Source: Pulveribacter suum (GTDB lineage Bacteria > Pseudomonadota > Gammaproteobacteria > Burkholderiales > Burkholderiaceae_C). Taken from it: 64,000 nucleotides of DNA. Below the pieces are notes generated by a model. It saw nothing but the letters and a program-made list of their open reading frames with translations. It ran no database searches and was not told the DNA's origin. Location of the stretch: positions 1,880,501-1,944,500 of the forward strand of contig NZ_CP027792.1 of NCBI RefSeq assembly GCF_003013695.1, given 5' to 3'. Below, in pieces: positions 52,215-62,836 of this stretch. How positions within the stretch are numbered: the stretch's first letter is position 1; the number at the start of each line of letters is the position of its first letter. A program made the position numbers and the translations under genes.

Positions 52215-53423
52215 TCAAAGGCCCAGCACCTTGGCCACGTAGTCCGCGTCCTTGTCGCCGCGGCCGGACAGGTTGACCAGGATGTGCTGGTCTTTGCCCA
52301 GCGTGGGCGCCACGCGCATGGCCCAGGCGACGGCGTGGGCGCTTTCCAGTGCCGGGATGATGCCCTCCACGCGCGACAGGCGCATGAAGGCATCCAGCGT
52401 TTCCTGGTCGCTGGCGACCTCGTAGCGCACGCGGCCCAGGTCCTTCAGGTAGCTGTGCTGGGGGCCGATGCCGGGGTAGTCCAGGCCCGAGGCGATGCTG
52501 TGCACGGCGGAGGGCACGCCGGGCGCGTCCTCCAGCACGTAGCACTTCATGCCGTGGATCTCCCCGGGCTTGCCCATGGTCAGGGTGGCGGCGTGGCGGC
52601 CGGCCTTGTCCGTGCCTTCGCCGGCGGGTTCCACGCCGACGAGCTGCACCTGCGCGTCGTTCAGGAAGGCGGTGAACATGCCCATGGCGTTGGAGCCGCC
52701 GCCCACGCAGGCGGCCACGTAGTCGGGCAGGCGGCCGTGCCTGGCCTGGAACTGCTCGCGCGCCTCGCGCCCGATGATGGCCTGGAAGTCGCGCACCATC
52801 ATGGGAAAGGGGTGCGGGCCGACCACCGAGCCGATGGCGTACAGGTAGTCCTGCGGGTTGTTCAGGTATTCCTCGAAGGCGCTGTCCACGGCCTCCTTCA
52901 GCGTGGCCGCGCCGCGCGTGACCGGCACCAGCGTGCAGCCCAGAATGCGCATCTTGGTGACGTTGGGGTGTTCCTTCTCGATGTCCACCTGGCCCATGTG
53001 GATCTCGCACGGAATGCCTACCAGCGCGCAAGCCGTGGCCAGCGCCACGCCGTGCTGGCCGGCGCCGGTCTCGGCAATGACCTTCTTTTTGCCCATGAAC
53101 TTGGCCAGCAACGCCTCGCCCAGGCAGTGGTTGATCTTGTGCGCGCCGGTGTGGTTCAGGTCTTCGCGCTTGAGGTGGATCTGCGCGCCGCCCAGCTGCT
53201 CGGACAGGCGCCGGGCATGAAAGATCGGGCTGGGCCGGCCCACGTAGTCGGCGAACAGCTGGGCCAGCTCGTCCTGGAAGTCGCGCCTCTGGATGATCTC
53301 GGCGTAGGCGGCGTTGATGTCGTCCATCGCCTGCTTCAGGTGCGGCGGCACCAGCTGGCCGCCGTAGGGGCCGAAGAAACCGGCGGCGTCGGGCATGGGG
53401 GCGAACGTGGGCTGTTGGCTCAT
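52215..53423 (-). CDS. trpB: Tryptophan synthase beta chain
   Basis: 402 residues, PLP enzyme joining indole and serine. The Lys that binds PLP is in [18 protein letters not shown]; the phosphate loop is in [11 protein letters not shown], and the C-terminal [10 protein letters not shown] is conserved. It stands alone: no trpA or trpF neighbour, unlike the usual trpFBA order, so it may be a second, stand-alone trpB. Some segments ([37 protein letters not shown]) differ from the common type. ATG at 53423. Confidence 0.92.
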   Translation of the reverse strand: MSQQPTFAPMPDAAGFFGPYGGQLVPPHLKQAMDDINAAYAEIIQRRDFQDELAQLFADYVGRPSPIFHARRLSEQLGGAQIHLKREDLNHTGAHKINHCLGEALLAKFMGKKKVIAETGAGQHGVALATACALVGIPCEIHMGQVDIEKEHPNVTKMRILGCTLVPVTRGAATLKEAVDSAFEEYLNNPQDYLYAIGSVVGPHPFPMMVRDFQAIIGREAREQFQARHGRLPDYVAACVGGGSNAMGMFTAFLNDAQVQLVGVEPAGEGTDKAGRHAATLTMGKPGEIHGMKCYVLEDAPGVPSAVHSIASGLDYPGIGPQHSYLKDLGRVRYEVASDQETLDAFMRLSRVEGIIPALESAHAVAWAMRVAPTLGKDQHILVNLSGRGDKDADYVAKVLGL

Positions 53424-54317
<894 letters not shown>

Positions 54318-54347
54318 GCCAGCTGGCCGGGCCGGCTTCGGCTCAGC

Positions 54348-54941
54348 TCAGATGACGTCGCGCAGCCCGGTCGCCGGCGGCCGGGTGCCGGCCTCCTGCA
54401 CCAGGGCGGCAAGCAGCGTGTCCACGTCGTCGCCCGTGCGCACCAGGCCCATCTGCCACTCGCCCATCAAGCCGCTGGCCACGCTGTGCTGCAAAAACTG
54501 TAGCAGCTGGGCGTAGTAGCCCCCCACGTCCAGGATGCCCACCGGCTTGTCGTGGTAGCCGAGCTGGCGCCAGGTCCAGACCTCAAATAGCTCTTCCAGC
54601 GTGCCGATGCCGCCCGGCAGGGCCAGGAAGGCGTCGCTGCGCTCGGCCATCATGGCCTTGCGCTCGTGCATGGTGGTGACGATGTGCAGCTCGTCGCACA
54701 GCGGGTTGGCCAGCTCCTTGTCCACCAGCGACTGCGGGATCACGCCGACCACGCGCCCGCCTGCCTGGCGTGTCGCCTCGGCCACCGTGCCCATCAGGCC
54801 ACTGCGCCCGCCGCCATAGACCAGCTGGCCGCCGTGGCGCCCGATGAAGCGGCCCACGGCCGCGGCCGCCTGGGCAAAGCGCAGATCGCTGCCGGGACGC
54901 GAGCCCAGGTACACACAGACGGAAAAGGCGACGTCAGCCAC
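54348..54941 (-). CDS. LOG-family protein (TIGR00730)
   Basis: About 197 residues, Rossmann fold. The hallmarks GGGRSGLMGTVAEAT and PGGIGTLEELFEVWTW are those of cytokinin riboside 5'-monophosphate phosphoribohydrolase (LOG) proteins, which release free bases from nucleotides; many bacterial members are called lysine-decarboxylase-like by mistake. GTG at 54941 overlaps the end of dgkA; a GTG at 54980 would add 13 residues without family support. Confidence 0.88.
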   Translation of the reverse strand: MADVAFSVCVYLGSRPGSDLRFAQAAAAVGRFIGRHGGQLVYGGGRSGLMGTVAEATRQAGGRVVGVIPQSLVDKELANPLCDELHIVTTMHERKAMMAERSDAFLALPGGIGTLEELFEVWTWRQLGYHDKPVGILDVGGYYAQLLQFLQHSVASGLMGEWQMGLVRTGDDVDTLLAALVQEAGTRPPATGLRDVI

Positions 54942-55347
54942 GGACCATTCTTTCAAAAAGGGCGGCGGCAAAGGCCCCACCGCACAGCAGCAGGCTCAAC
55001 AGCACGGCGGCGCTGCCCATGTCCTTGGCGCGGCGCGACAGCTCATGCCACTCGGGGCCGATGCGGTCCACCACGGCTTCAATCCCGGAGTTGAGCAACT
55101 CCACGATCAGCACCAGCAGGGCCGTGGCACACAGCAGGGCCGTCTTCACCCAGTCGCCCTGGCCGAGCCAGCAGGCCAGCGGCAGCAGCACCGCGGCCAG
55201 GCAGGCTTCCAGCCGGAAGGCCTTTTCGCCCCAGCCGTCGGCCAGGCCGCGCAGCGAATGGCGCCCGGCGTGCAGCAGCCGCACGAGGCCGGTGCGGCGC
55301 TTGTGCGCTGCGGCGGCAGCTTCGGCCGGCAGGATGGGCTCAGGCAT
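54934..55347 (-). CDS. dgkA: Diacylglycerol kinase
   Basis: 137 residues with three membrane helices. Phosphorylates diacylglycerol in the inner membrane. The signature ELLNSGIEAVVDRIGPEWHE and RRAKDMGSAAVLLS hold the catalytic Glu and metal ligands. The first 25 residues are a less conserved Ala-rich extension. ATG at 55347 overlaps the RDD gene stop by 8 bp, and its own 3' end overlaps the LOG gene. Confidence 0.92.
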   Translation of the reverse strand: MPEPILPAEAAAAAHKRRTGLVRLLHAGRHSLRGLADGWGEKAFRLEACLAAVLLPLACWLGQGDWVKTALLCATALLVLIVELLNSGIEAVVDRIGPEWHELSRRAKDMGSAAVLLSLLLCGGAFAAALFERMVRG

Positions 55348-55906
55348 CGGCACCTTTCGGGGGCTTGCGCCGGGTGGCTTCATGGTGGATGAGCCGGGTG
55401 CCGGCCAGCGCGTCGTGCAGAAATTGCCGCTGGGGGTGCAGGCGGCTCAGCAGCGCCCACACGAGCACCCAGCCCGCCATCAGCACCAGCAGCTCGCCGC
55501 CCGACAGGTGAAAAGGCGCCAGCAATGCCAGCGGCGGCAGGAACCACAGCCAGCTCAGCACGTAGCGCGCCAGCGCCCGCGGCTGGCTGACATTGCGCCC
55601 GGCCCGGTCCACCAGGCGGATGTGCCAGGTCTTCATGGCCAGCGTGTGCCCGCGCGACCAGAACCAGGTGAAGTAGATGCCGAAGACCACGAACAGGAAG
55701 GCCTGCAGTGCGTGGCGGTTGTCCAGCGCATGGCGGGTCTGCGTAAGGGTGCTGAACAGGTAGCCGGCGATGAACACCACGCCGAACATCAGCATGCCCT
55801 CATACAGCCAGCAGGCCATGCGCCGGCGCAGCGCAGGGGCTTCAAGAGGAATGGCCACGGCGTCGCCAGCAGGCAAAGATGGCCCCTGGGGGCGGGAAGC
55901 AGACAT
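55340..55906 (-). CDS. RDD-family membrane protein
   Basis: 188 residues. Contains three or four hydrophobic helices (YEGMLMFGVVFIAGYLF, ALQAFLFVVFGIYFTWFW, YVLSWLWFLPPLALLAPFHL). The start APALRRRMACWLYEGML carries the Arg and the later GHTLAMKTWHIRLVDRAGR the Asp residues that define the RDD domain. Function of the family is not settled; transport has been suggested for some. It lies 61 bp after the DUF3106 gene and overlaps dgkA. Confidence 0.88.
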   Translation of the reverse strand: MSASRPQGPSLPAGDAVAIPLEAPALRRRMACWLYEGMLMFGVVFIAGYLFSTLTQTRHALDNRHALQAFLFVVFGIYFTWFWSRGHTLAMKTWHIRLVDRAGRNVSQPRALARYVLSWLWFLPPLALLAPFHLSGGELLVLMAGWVLVWALLSRLHPQRQFLHDALAGTRLIHHEATRRKPPKGADA

Positions 55907-55967
55907 CTCGGTGGAAGAGGCGAGGGTGACGAAGGTGGGAAAAGCGCGCCGGCCGCCCTCGCGCGGG

Positions 55968-56798
55968 CTACTGCGGCGGGTGCAGCGGCTCCATGTGGCC
56001 GCTCAGCGGCTCCTGCGGCGGCGCCGGGGGCGACTCGACGCCCAGCGGCAGGGGCGGCAGCGACTGCGGCTGGGCCGAGGGCATTTCGACGGGCCTGGTT
56101 TCTACCACAACCGGCGGCGGCACCGGCAGGGCCTGCGGCAGGTGCGGTTCGGCGGGGCGGGGAATCTTTGGCGGGTTGGCCACGGCGGCCGGGGCGCTGA
56201 TGGCCGCAGGCACGCGCACCAGCTTTTTGGGCGAAGGCCGCACGGCGGTGGCCGCGCCTGCAGGCCGCCGGACGGCACGGGCGGCCAAGCGTTGCTTTTC
56301 TTCCTCGCTCAGCGCCTGGTAGGCCTCCCACTTGGCGCGTTTGCTGTCCGGGGCGAGGGCGGTGGTGGCGGCGTAGTTCAGCCGCGCCTGGCTGCGCTGC
56401 TGGGCGCTGAGGCTGGCCCAGTCGGTGAGGCGGGCCAGCATCTTTTCCTGCTCGCGCGGGGCCAGCGAGTGAAACCCGGCCGCCAGCTTGAGCCAGTGCA
56501 GCTTCTGCGCCTCGCTCAGCACGCTCCAGCGGCTGGCCAGCGGGTAGAGCGCTTCCTTTTGCGCCGTGGTCAGGGCGCTCCACGGCGGGCCCACTTCGGG
56601 CTGGGCCACGGCGCGCGTCTCTCCCGCTGCCCGGTGCCGGCTGTCGGCCAGAGCCTGCACGGGTACCGGCGTGCTGGGGGCCATGCGCACCCAGCCGATC
56701 GCGCGCCACCCCGTCGCGGCAAGTCCGGCCAGCAGCAGCGATGCCAGCACGAGGGCTGGCACCAGGCGTGGGGAGCGTTGCGGCGGAGAAGCTGTCAT
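55968..56798 (-). CDS. DUF3106 domain protein
   Basis: 276 residues. One N-terminal membrane helix (about 12-32), then a DUF3106 region (about 68-150) made of repeating Trp-containing helices: WSALTTAQKEALYPLASRW, WSVLSEAQKLHWLKLAAGFH, WASLSAQQRSQARLNYAAT. The last 120 residues are Pro-rich and low complexity, probably unstructured in the periplasm. Found in betaproteobacteria next to a sigma factor and DUF3619 gene, as here; function unknown. Confidence 0.85.
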   Translation of the reverse strand: MTASPPQRSPRLVPALVLASLLLAGLAATGWRAIGWVRMAPSTPVPVQALADSRHRAAGETRAVAQPEVGPPWSALTTAQKEALYPLASRWSVLSEAQKLHWLKLAAGFHSLAPREQEKMLARLTDWASLSAQQRSQARLNYAATTALAPDSKRAKWEAYQALSEEEKQRLAARAVRRPAGAATAVRPSPKKLVRVPAAISAPAAVANPPKIPRPAEPHLPQALPVPPPVVVETRPVEMPSAQPQSLPPLPLGVESPPAPPQEPLSGHMEPLHPPQ

Positions 56799-56823
56799 TC
56801 AGTGCGGGCGGGCGCGGGCAGGG

Positions 56824-57291
56824 TCAGGGATTTTGCCCCGAAGCCCGCAGGTACTGGACGAAGCCCGGATCGGCATAGGCCGAGGGCGGCAGGTCGTCGG
56901 CCAGCAGGGCGGTATCGACTTCAGCCATCTCGGCGGCCAGCGTCTCGTCCTGCGAAATGTTGATGAACACCAGCCCGGCCAGCAGGGCCGTCAGCGGCAC
57001 GGCCGAGACCAGTGCGCGCCACCAGGTGCCGCCTTCGCGCCCGCCGCCACCGCCCAGGGCCGCCGCGCCGCCACCCAGGTGCACCACGGCATCCTGTACG
57101 GCAGGACGTGTGGCATGCGCGGCTGCCGGGCGCCTGCGCCGCTCCAGCGCTTGCATGCGCGCGGCGCGCAGGCGTTCGGTGATGTCATAGGGCAGCTCGC
57201 TGCTGGCCTCGGTCAGGCGCGTCGCGATGCGGCGGGCGTAGGCATCCATCGCCAGCGAGGCGTCGGCAGTCGGTTCGGGGGTGCGGTTCAT
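56824..57291 (-). CDS. DUF3619 protein, possible anti-sigma factor
   Basis: 155 residues. A cytoplasmic N-terminal helical part (AYARRIATRLTEASSELPYD, ERLRAARMQALERRRR), one membrane helix at about 95-115 (ALVSAVPLTALLAGLVFINI) and a short acidic periplasmic tail. The layout and the 4-bp overlap with the upstream sigma gene suggest a membrane anti-sigma factor or partner, although it lacks the zinc anti-sigma motif. The role is inferred from position. Confidence 0.82.
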   Translation of the reverse strand: MNRTPEPTADASLAMDAYARRIATRLTEASSELPYDITERLRAARMQALERRRRPAAAHATRPAVQDAVVHLGGGAAALGGGGGREGGTWWRALVSAVPLTALLAGLVFINISQDETLAAEMAEVDTALLADDLPPSAYADPGFVQYLRASGQNP

Positions 57292-57857
57292 AGCGCGATT
57301 CCTTTGGCCTTCAGGGCGCGGCTGAGGGTCTGTACGGCTCGAAAACAGTGGGTCTTGACGCTGCCTTCGGAGCAGCCCATGGCTGCCGCGGTTTCGGCAA
57401 CATCCATCTCTTCCCAGTAACGCATCAAAAATGCCTCGCGTTGACGTGCGGGCAGCGCCTGTATCTCGGTTTCGATGCGCTGCAGGATCTGCCTGCGGCG
57501 CACGGCGTCTTCCGCGCTCTGGACCGCCTCGCCTTCCGGCGCGCCGGTATGCACTTCCAGCAGGTCGAAATCCCCGCCGTCGTCATGGGAGCTCTCGAAG
57601 TCGCCCAGGTTGCTGAACAAGGCATTGCGCGTCTTTTGACGGCGAAACCAGTCCAGCGTGCTGTTGGTGAGAATGCGCTGGAACAGCATGGGCAACTCGC
57701 CCACGGGCTTGTCGCCATAGTGTTCGGCCAGCTTCAGCATGCTGTCCTGGACGATGTCCAGCGCCGACTCCTCGTTGCGCACGTGGTACATCGTGCGCTT
57801 GAAGGCACGTTTATCCACGCTCTTGAGGAAATCGGACAGCTCTTGCTCGGTAGCCAA
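57288..57857 (-). CDS. ECF-type RNA polymerase sigma factor
   Basis: About 189 residues. Sigma-2 region (KRTMYHVRNEESALDIVQDS, LFQRILTNSTLDWFRRQKTR) and sigma-4 region (ALPARQREAFLMRYWEEMDV, AAAMGCSEGSVKTHCFRAVQ) are clear. The linker holds an acidic insert (ESSHDDGGDFDLLEVHTG). Start: TTG at 57857 gives the family N-terminus (ATEQELSDFLKSVDKRAFKR); the frame remains open to a GTG at 57968. Its regulon is not known; the DUF3619 gene is coupled to it and DUF3106/RDD genes follow. Confidence 0.87.
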   Translation of the reverse strand: MATEQELSDFLKSVDKRAFKRTMYHVRNEESALDIVQDSMLKLAEHYGDKPVGELPMLFQRILTNSTLDWFRRQKTRNALFSNLGDFESSHDDGGDFDLLEVHTGAPEGEAVQSAEDAVRRRQILQRIETEIQALPARQREAFLMRYWEEMDVAETAAAMGCSEGSVKTHCFRAVQTLSRALKAKGIAL

Positions 57858-58163
57858 AAAGAAGGGCCCCGCAAAGGGCAGGCAGCGGATGGCGGCCGTC
57901 CGGCGCGGGGGCGTGCTGCCGGGCGCGCCAGGGGCGGTAAGCGTGGGATTATCGCATCGGCGCCCCACAAAAATGCGGCGCTTGGCTCGCCCAGGTCATA
58001 TTGCGGTGCAATAATCGCGCAATCCAACAAGGCAAACGGGTCCCGGTTCGGCGCAACACATATGGCGCCCATGGCCGAGGCCTCAAGTCCCAAGGCAGCC
58101 CCACAAGGGCGCGACCGAGGGGCACCCAAGGTTTTTCGTCAGAGAAAATCGCAAAGGTTGATC
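57858..58163. other. Divergent promoter region between the sigma factor and ilvB
   Basis: No separate gene. An inverted repeat (ATTGCG/CGCAAT, 58000-58023) lies centrally with AT-rich bases inside, a plausible operator for both directions. The minus strand shows TTGCGC, 16 bp, TATGAC for the sigma gene. The ilvB frame stays open through much of the leader; no leader peptide rich in Ile/Val/Leu or terminator hairpin was seen, so attenuation is not supported here. Confidence 0.45.
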
Positions 58164-59969
58164 ATGGAAATCTCCAAGGCCGAACTCGCTTCGGCAGCCG
58201 CAGCTTCCGGCGGCAGCGCATTCCCCGCTTCCCCTGCCTCCGGCACCCCCCAGGACCTGATGGGTGCGGAAATCCTCGTCAAGGCCCTGCAGGCCGAGGG
58301 CGTGCAGTACATGTGGGGCTATCCCGGCGGTGCGGTGCTCTACATCTATGACGCGCTGTACAAGCAAGACAGCATCCAGCACGTGCTGGTGCGCCATGAA
58401 CAGGCGGCGGTGCACGCCGCCGACGGCTATGCGCGCGCCACGGGCGACGTGGGCGTGGCCCTCGTCACCTCCGGCCCCGGCCTGACCAACGCGGTCACCG
58501 GCATCGCCACGGCGTACATGGATTCGATTCCCATGGTCATCATCTCCGGCCAGGTGCCTACGCCCGCCATCGGGCTGGACGCCTTCCAGGAGTGCGACAC
58601 CGTCGGCATCACGCGGCCCATCGTCAAGCACAACTTCCTGGTCAAGGATGTGCGCGACCTGGCCGTGACGCTGAAAAAGGCCTTTCACGTGGCCCGTACC
58701 GGCCGACCCGGCCCGGTGGTGGTGGACGTCCCCAAGGACGTGTCCTTCAAGAAGACCGCTTACCACGGCTATCCGCAAAGCGTCGAGATGCGGTCGTACA
58801 ACCCGGTCAAGAAGGGGCACGCCGGCCAGATCCGCAAGGCCCTGCAGCTGCTGCTCACCGCCAAGCGCCCCTACATCTACACCGGCGGCGGCATCCTGCT
58901 GGGCAACGCGTGCGCCGAGCTGCGCACGCTGGTGGACATGCTGGGCTACCCCGTCACGCACACGCTGATGGGTCTGGGCGCCTACCCGGCCAGCGACCGC
59001 AAGTTCCTCGGCATGCTGGGCATGCACGGCACCATCGAAGCCAACAACGCCATGCAGAACTGCGACGTGCTGCTGGCTGTGGGCGCGCGCTTTGACGACC
59101 GGGTGATCGGCAACCCCAAGCACTTTGCGCAGAACGACCGCAAGATCATCCACGTGGACATCGACCCCTCCTCGATCTCCAAGCGCGTGAAGGTGGACAT
59201 TCCCATCGTCGGCGATGTCAAGGATGTGCTGACCGAGCTCATCTCCATGATCCGCGAGACCACCACGCGCCCGGACGCTGGCGCCCTGGCCGCCTGGTGG
59301 GAGCAGATCGAAGCCTGGCGCAGTCGCGACTGCCTCAAATACGACCGGGGCAACACCGAGGTCATCAAACCGCAGCACGTGGTCGAGACGCTGTGGAACA
59401 TGACCAAGGATGCCGACACCTACGTCACCTCCGACGTCGGCCAGCACCAGATGTGGGCCGCGCAGTACTACCGCTTTGACGAGCCGCGCCGCTGGATCAA
59501 CTCAGGCGGCCTGGGCACCATGGGTGTGGGCATTCCTTACGCGATGGGCATCAAGCTGGCCAAGCCGCAGTCGGAAGTGTTCTGCATCACGGGCGAAGGC
59601 TCGGTGCAGATGAACATCCAGGAGCTGTCCACCTGCCTGCAGTACAACACGGCCATCAAGGTGGTGTCGCTGAACAACCGCTACCTGGGCATGGTGCGGC
59701 AGTGGCAGGAGATCGAGTACTCCGGCCGCTACAGCCACAGCTACATGGACGCGCTGCCCAACTTCGTGAAACTGGCCGAGGCCTACGGCCACGTGGGCAT
59801 GCTGATCGAGCGGCCGCAGGACGTGGAGCCCGCGCTGCGCGAGGCGCGCAAGCTGAAAGATCGCACGGTCTTCATGGATTTCCGCACCGACCCCACCGAG
59901 AACGTGTTCCCGATGGTGCAGGCGGGCAAGGGCATCACCGAAATGCTGCTGGGGTCGGAAGACCTTTAA
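58164..59969 (+). CDS. ilvB: Acetolactate synthase large subunit
   Basis: 601 residues. ThDP- and FAD-dependent enzyme making acetolactate or acetohydroxybutyrate, first shared step of branched-chain amino acid synthesis. The catalytic Glu is in VLVRHEQAAVHAADGYARAT, the FAD region in ALVTSGPGLTNAVTGIATAY, and the ThDP/Mg motif in GEGSVQMNIQELSTCLQYNT. A 30-residue Ala/Ser-rich N-terminus precedes the first domain. ATG at 58164 is the best start. Followed by ilvH and ilvC. Confidence 0.96.
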   Translation: MEISKAELASAAAASGGSAFPASPASGTPQDLMGAEILVKALQAEGVQYMWGYPGGAVLYIYDALYKQDSIQHVLVRHEQAAVHAADGYARATGDVGVALVTSGPGLTNAVTGIATAYMDSIPMVIISGQVPTPAIGLDAFQECDTVGITRPIVKHNFLVKDVRDLAVTLKKAFHVARTGRPGPVVVDVPKDVSFKKTAYHGYPQSVEMRSYNPVKKGHAGQIRKALQLLLTAKRPYIYTGGGILLGNACAELRTLVDMLGYPVTHTLMGLGAYPASDRKFLGMLGMHGTIEANNAMQNCDVLLAVGARFDDRVIGNPKHFAQNDRKIIHVDIDPSSISKRVKVDIPIVGDVKDVLTELISMIRETTTRPDAGALAAWWEQIEAWRSRDCLKYDRGNTEVIKPQHVVETLWNMTKDADTYVTSDVGQHQMWAAQYYRFDEPRRWINSGGLGTMGVGIPYAMGIKLAKPQSEVFCITGEGSVQMNIQELSTCLQYNTAIKVVSLNNRYLGMVRQWQEIEYSGRYSHSYMDALPNFVKLAEAYGHVGMLIERPQDVEPALREARKLKDRTVFMDFRTDPTENVFPMVQAGKGITEMLLGSEDL

Positions 59970-59973
59970 GCAC

Positions 59974-60028
59974 CAAATCGGCCTGCAGCGCTTGCTCACC
60001 AAGCGCTGGCAGCTATCGTAAAGATAGC
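59974..60028 (-). repeat. Palindromic repeat, copy 10
   Basis: The minus strand reads TTTACGATAGCTGCCAGCGC, then TTGGTGAGCAAGCGCTGCAG and GCCGATTT, close to the consensus. It lies between ilvB and ilvH in one transcription unit. Confidence 0.85.
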
Positions 60029-60114
60029 ATTTCTTCCACTGGCGAATCTATTGCCTGCCAAGCCTGCCGCTTACCGGCGCCAGGGGAGGGCAGCGAAAAG
60101 AGGAATCCGTCTTC

Positions 60115-60606
60115 ATGAAACACATCATCGCCGTCCTGCTCGAGAACGAGCCCGGTGCGCTGTCGCGCGTCGTGGGCCTGTTTTCGGCGCGGGGCTACAA
60201 CATCGAGTCGCTCACGGTGGCCCCCACCGAGGATGCGTCGCTATCGCGCATGACGATCCAGACCACCGGGTCGGACGACGTCATCGAGCAGATCACCAAG
60301 CACCTGAACCGCCTCATCGAGGTGGTCAAGGTGGTCGATCTGACCGAAGGCTCGTACACCGAGCGCGAGCTGATGATGGTCAAGGTGCGCGCCGTCGGCA
60401 AGGAGCGCGAGGAGATGAAGCGCATGGCCGACATCTTCCGCGGCCGCATCATCGACGTGACCGAAAAGAGCTACACCGTCGAGCTGACGGGCGACCAGTC
60501 CAAGAACGACGCCTTCCTGCAGGCCATCGACCGCACGGCCATTTTGGAGACCGTGCGCACGGGCGCCAGCGGCATCGGCCGCGGCGAGCGCATCCTGCGC
60601 GTGTAG
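60115..60606 (+). CDS. ilvH: Acetolactate synthase small subunit
   Basis: 163 residues. Regulatory subunit giving valine feedback and full activity to IlvB. An N-terminal ACT domain (HIIAVLLENEPGALSRVVGL, FSARGYNIESLTVAPTED) is followed by the C-terminal ALS_ss domain (RIIDVTEKSYTVELTGDQSK). The gene lies 145 bp after ilvB, the gap being mostly one palindromic repeat copy. Confidence 0.95.
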   Translation: MKHIIAVLLENEPGALSRVVGLFSARGYNIESLTVAPTEDASLSRMTIQTTGSDDVIEQITKHLNRLIEVVKVVDLTEGSYTERELMMVKVRAVGKEREEMKRMADIFRGRIIDVTEKSYTVELTGDQSKNDAFLQAIDRTAILETVRTGASGIGRGERILRV

Positions 60607-60658
60607 GACAATTCCTGCTTTTTATCGATTCCTACAGAATTTCAACCGGAGTGAATGA

Positions 60659-61678
<1,020 letters not shown>

Positions 61679-61717
61679 TGGCGCGCGCCCGCGCCACGCG
61701 GGCGATGCGTCAGCCCA

Positions 61718-61739
61718 GGCCACTTCGGTGGCCTTTTTT
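61718..61739 (+). terminator. Rho-independent terminator of the ilv operon
   Basis: GGCCAC-TTCG-GTGGCC forms a 6-bp stem with a stable TTCG tetraloop and is followed by six T. Confidence 0.9.
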
Positions 61740-61789
61740 GCGTCTTGCGGCGCGGCTACACTGCAGGGCTTTTCCGCAACATGCGGATA

Positions 61790-61844
61790 CTATTAAAACA
61801 ATAGCTGCTCGCGCTTGACTGGCGGGCGTTGGAGGTCGATTTGA
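61790..61844 (+). repeat. Palindromic repeat, copy 11, overlapping the pssA ribosome-binding site
   Basis: Reads AAAACAATAGCTGCTCGCGC, then TTGACTGGCGGGCGTTGGAG and GTCGATTTGA. Its last arm contributes the GGAGG (61830-61834) that stands nine bases before the pssA ATG. Confidence 0.8.
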
Positions 61845-62677
61845 TGCATGAAGGCAATCGCGGCGATTCGGAGCGCGGCGTGCTGGTGCGCAAGCGCCGC
61901 AAGGGCATCTATATCCTGCCCAACCTGTTCACGCTGGCGGCGCTGTTCGGCGGCTTCTTCGCCATCGTCATGGCAGTGGACGGGCGCTTCGACCTGGCCG
62001 CGGCGGGCATCTTCTGCGCCATGGTGCTGGACAGCCTGGACGGCCGCGTGGCGCGCATGACCAACACGGCCAGCGCCTTTGGCGAGCAGATGGATTCGCT
62101 GTCGGACATGGTGTCGTTTGGCGCCGCGCCGGCGCTGGTGGCCTATGTGTGGGCGCTGCAGGGCCTGGGGCGCTGGGGCTGGTTTGCCGCCTTCGTCTAT
62201 TGCGCCTGCGCGGCGCTGCGGCTGGCGCGCTTCAATGTCAACACCGGTGTGGTGGACAAGCGCTACTTCCAGGGCCTGCCGTCGCCCGCCGCCGCCGCGC
62301 TGGTGGCCGGCTTCATCTGGCTGATGACGGACGCCGGGGTGCGCCCCGGCGAGGATGGCTGGCTGGCCTGGAGCACGGTGGCGTGGACCGCCTTTGCCTT
62401 CACGCTGTTCTCCGGCCTGACCATGGTGACCAATGTGCCGTTCTACAGCTTCAAGGACGTGCGCATGAAGAAAAGCGTGCCGTTTGCTGCCGTGGTGCTG
62501 ATCGCGCTGGGCATCGCCGTGATCAACATCGACCCGCCCAGCGTGCTGTTTGGCGTGTTCGTGCTCTACGGCCTGTCGGGCTACGCGGTCTATGCCTGGC
62601 GCAAGGCCAAGGGCCAGCACACCAGCGTCATCAGCACCTCCACCGACGAGCCCGACGAGCGCGGGCTGCACGACTGA
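61844..62677 (+). CDS. pssA: CDP-diacylglycerol--serine O-phosphatidyltransferase
   Basis: 277 residues, polytopic membrane enzyme of phosphatidylserine and phosphatidylethanolamine synthesis. The CDP-alcohol phosphotransferase motif reads DSLDGRVARMTNTASAFGEQ followed by MDSLSDMVSFG (DGxxAR, then G and two Asp). About six to eight hydrophobic helices; N-terminus starts RKRRKGIYILPNLFTLAALF. ATG at 61844 has GGAGG, provided by the repeat upstream. It separates ilvC from leuA in an otherwise branched-chain amino acid region, an order common in Burkholderiales. Confidence 0.93.
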   Translation: MHEGNRGDSERGVLVRKRRKGIYILPNLFTLAALFGGFFAIVMAVDGRFDLAAAGIFCAMVLDSLDGRVARMTNTASAFGEQMDSLSDMVSFGAAPALVAYVWALQGLGRWGWFAAFVYCACAALRLARFNVNTGVVDKRYFQGLPSPAAAALVAGFIWLMTDAGVRPGEDGWLAWSTVAWTAFAFTLFSGLTMVTNVPFYSFKDVRMKKSVPFAAVVLIALGIAVINIDPPSVLFGVFVLYGLSGYAVYAWRKAKGQHTSVISTSTDEPDERGLHD

Positions 62678-62715
62678 AGGCTCGGGCGCCGGGGCAGTGT
62701 GCTACATTGGCCGCC

Positions 62716-62769
62716 ATGCATTTTCTGTCGCTAGGCCTACTACTGATGTCCAACGGGCAGGCAAAGTAG
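62716..62769 (+). CDS. Leucine-rich leader peptide of leuA
   Basis: 17 codons, [17 protein letters not shown], five of them Leu with three in a row (residues 8-10). Followed by a terminator hairpin 30 nt downstream and then leuA. This is the layout of ribosome-mediated attenuation: low charged tRNA-Leu would stall the ribosome at the Leu run. Confidence 0.82.
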   Translation: MHFLSLGLLLMSNGQAK

Positions 62770-62799
62770 CGCGCGTCAGCATCCCAGTCACTACTTCTT

Positions 62800-62836
62800 C
62801 GGCCCGTTTGCACCAGCAACGGGCCGTTTTTGTTTT
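62800..62836 (+). terminator. Attenuator terminator before leuA
   Basis: CGGCCCGTT and AACGGGCCG form a 9-bp stem with a 9-nt loop, followed by TTTTTGTTTT. The sequence CCAACGGGC at 62750-62758, near the end of the leader peptide, can pair with the first arm instead, giving a candidate antiterminator. Confidence 0.85.

Noticed and set aside
58000..58163. Possible leader-peptide attenuator before ilvB
   Set aside because: No Ile/Val/Leu-rich short frame and no terminator hairpin with T run could be found.
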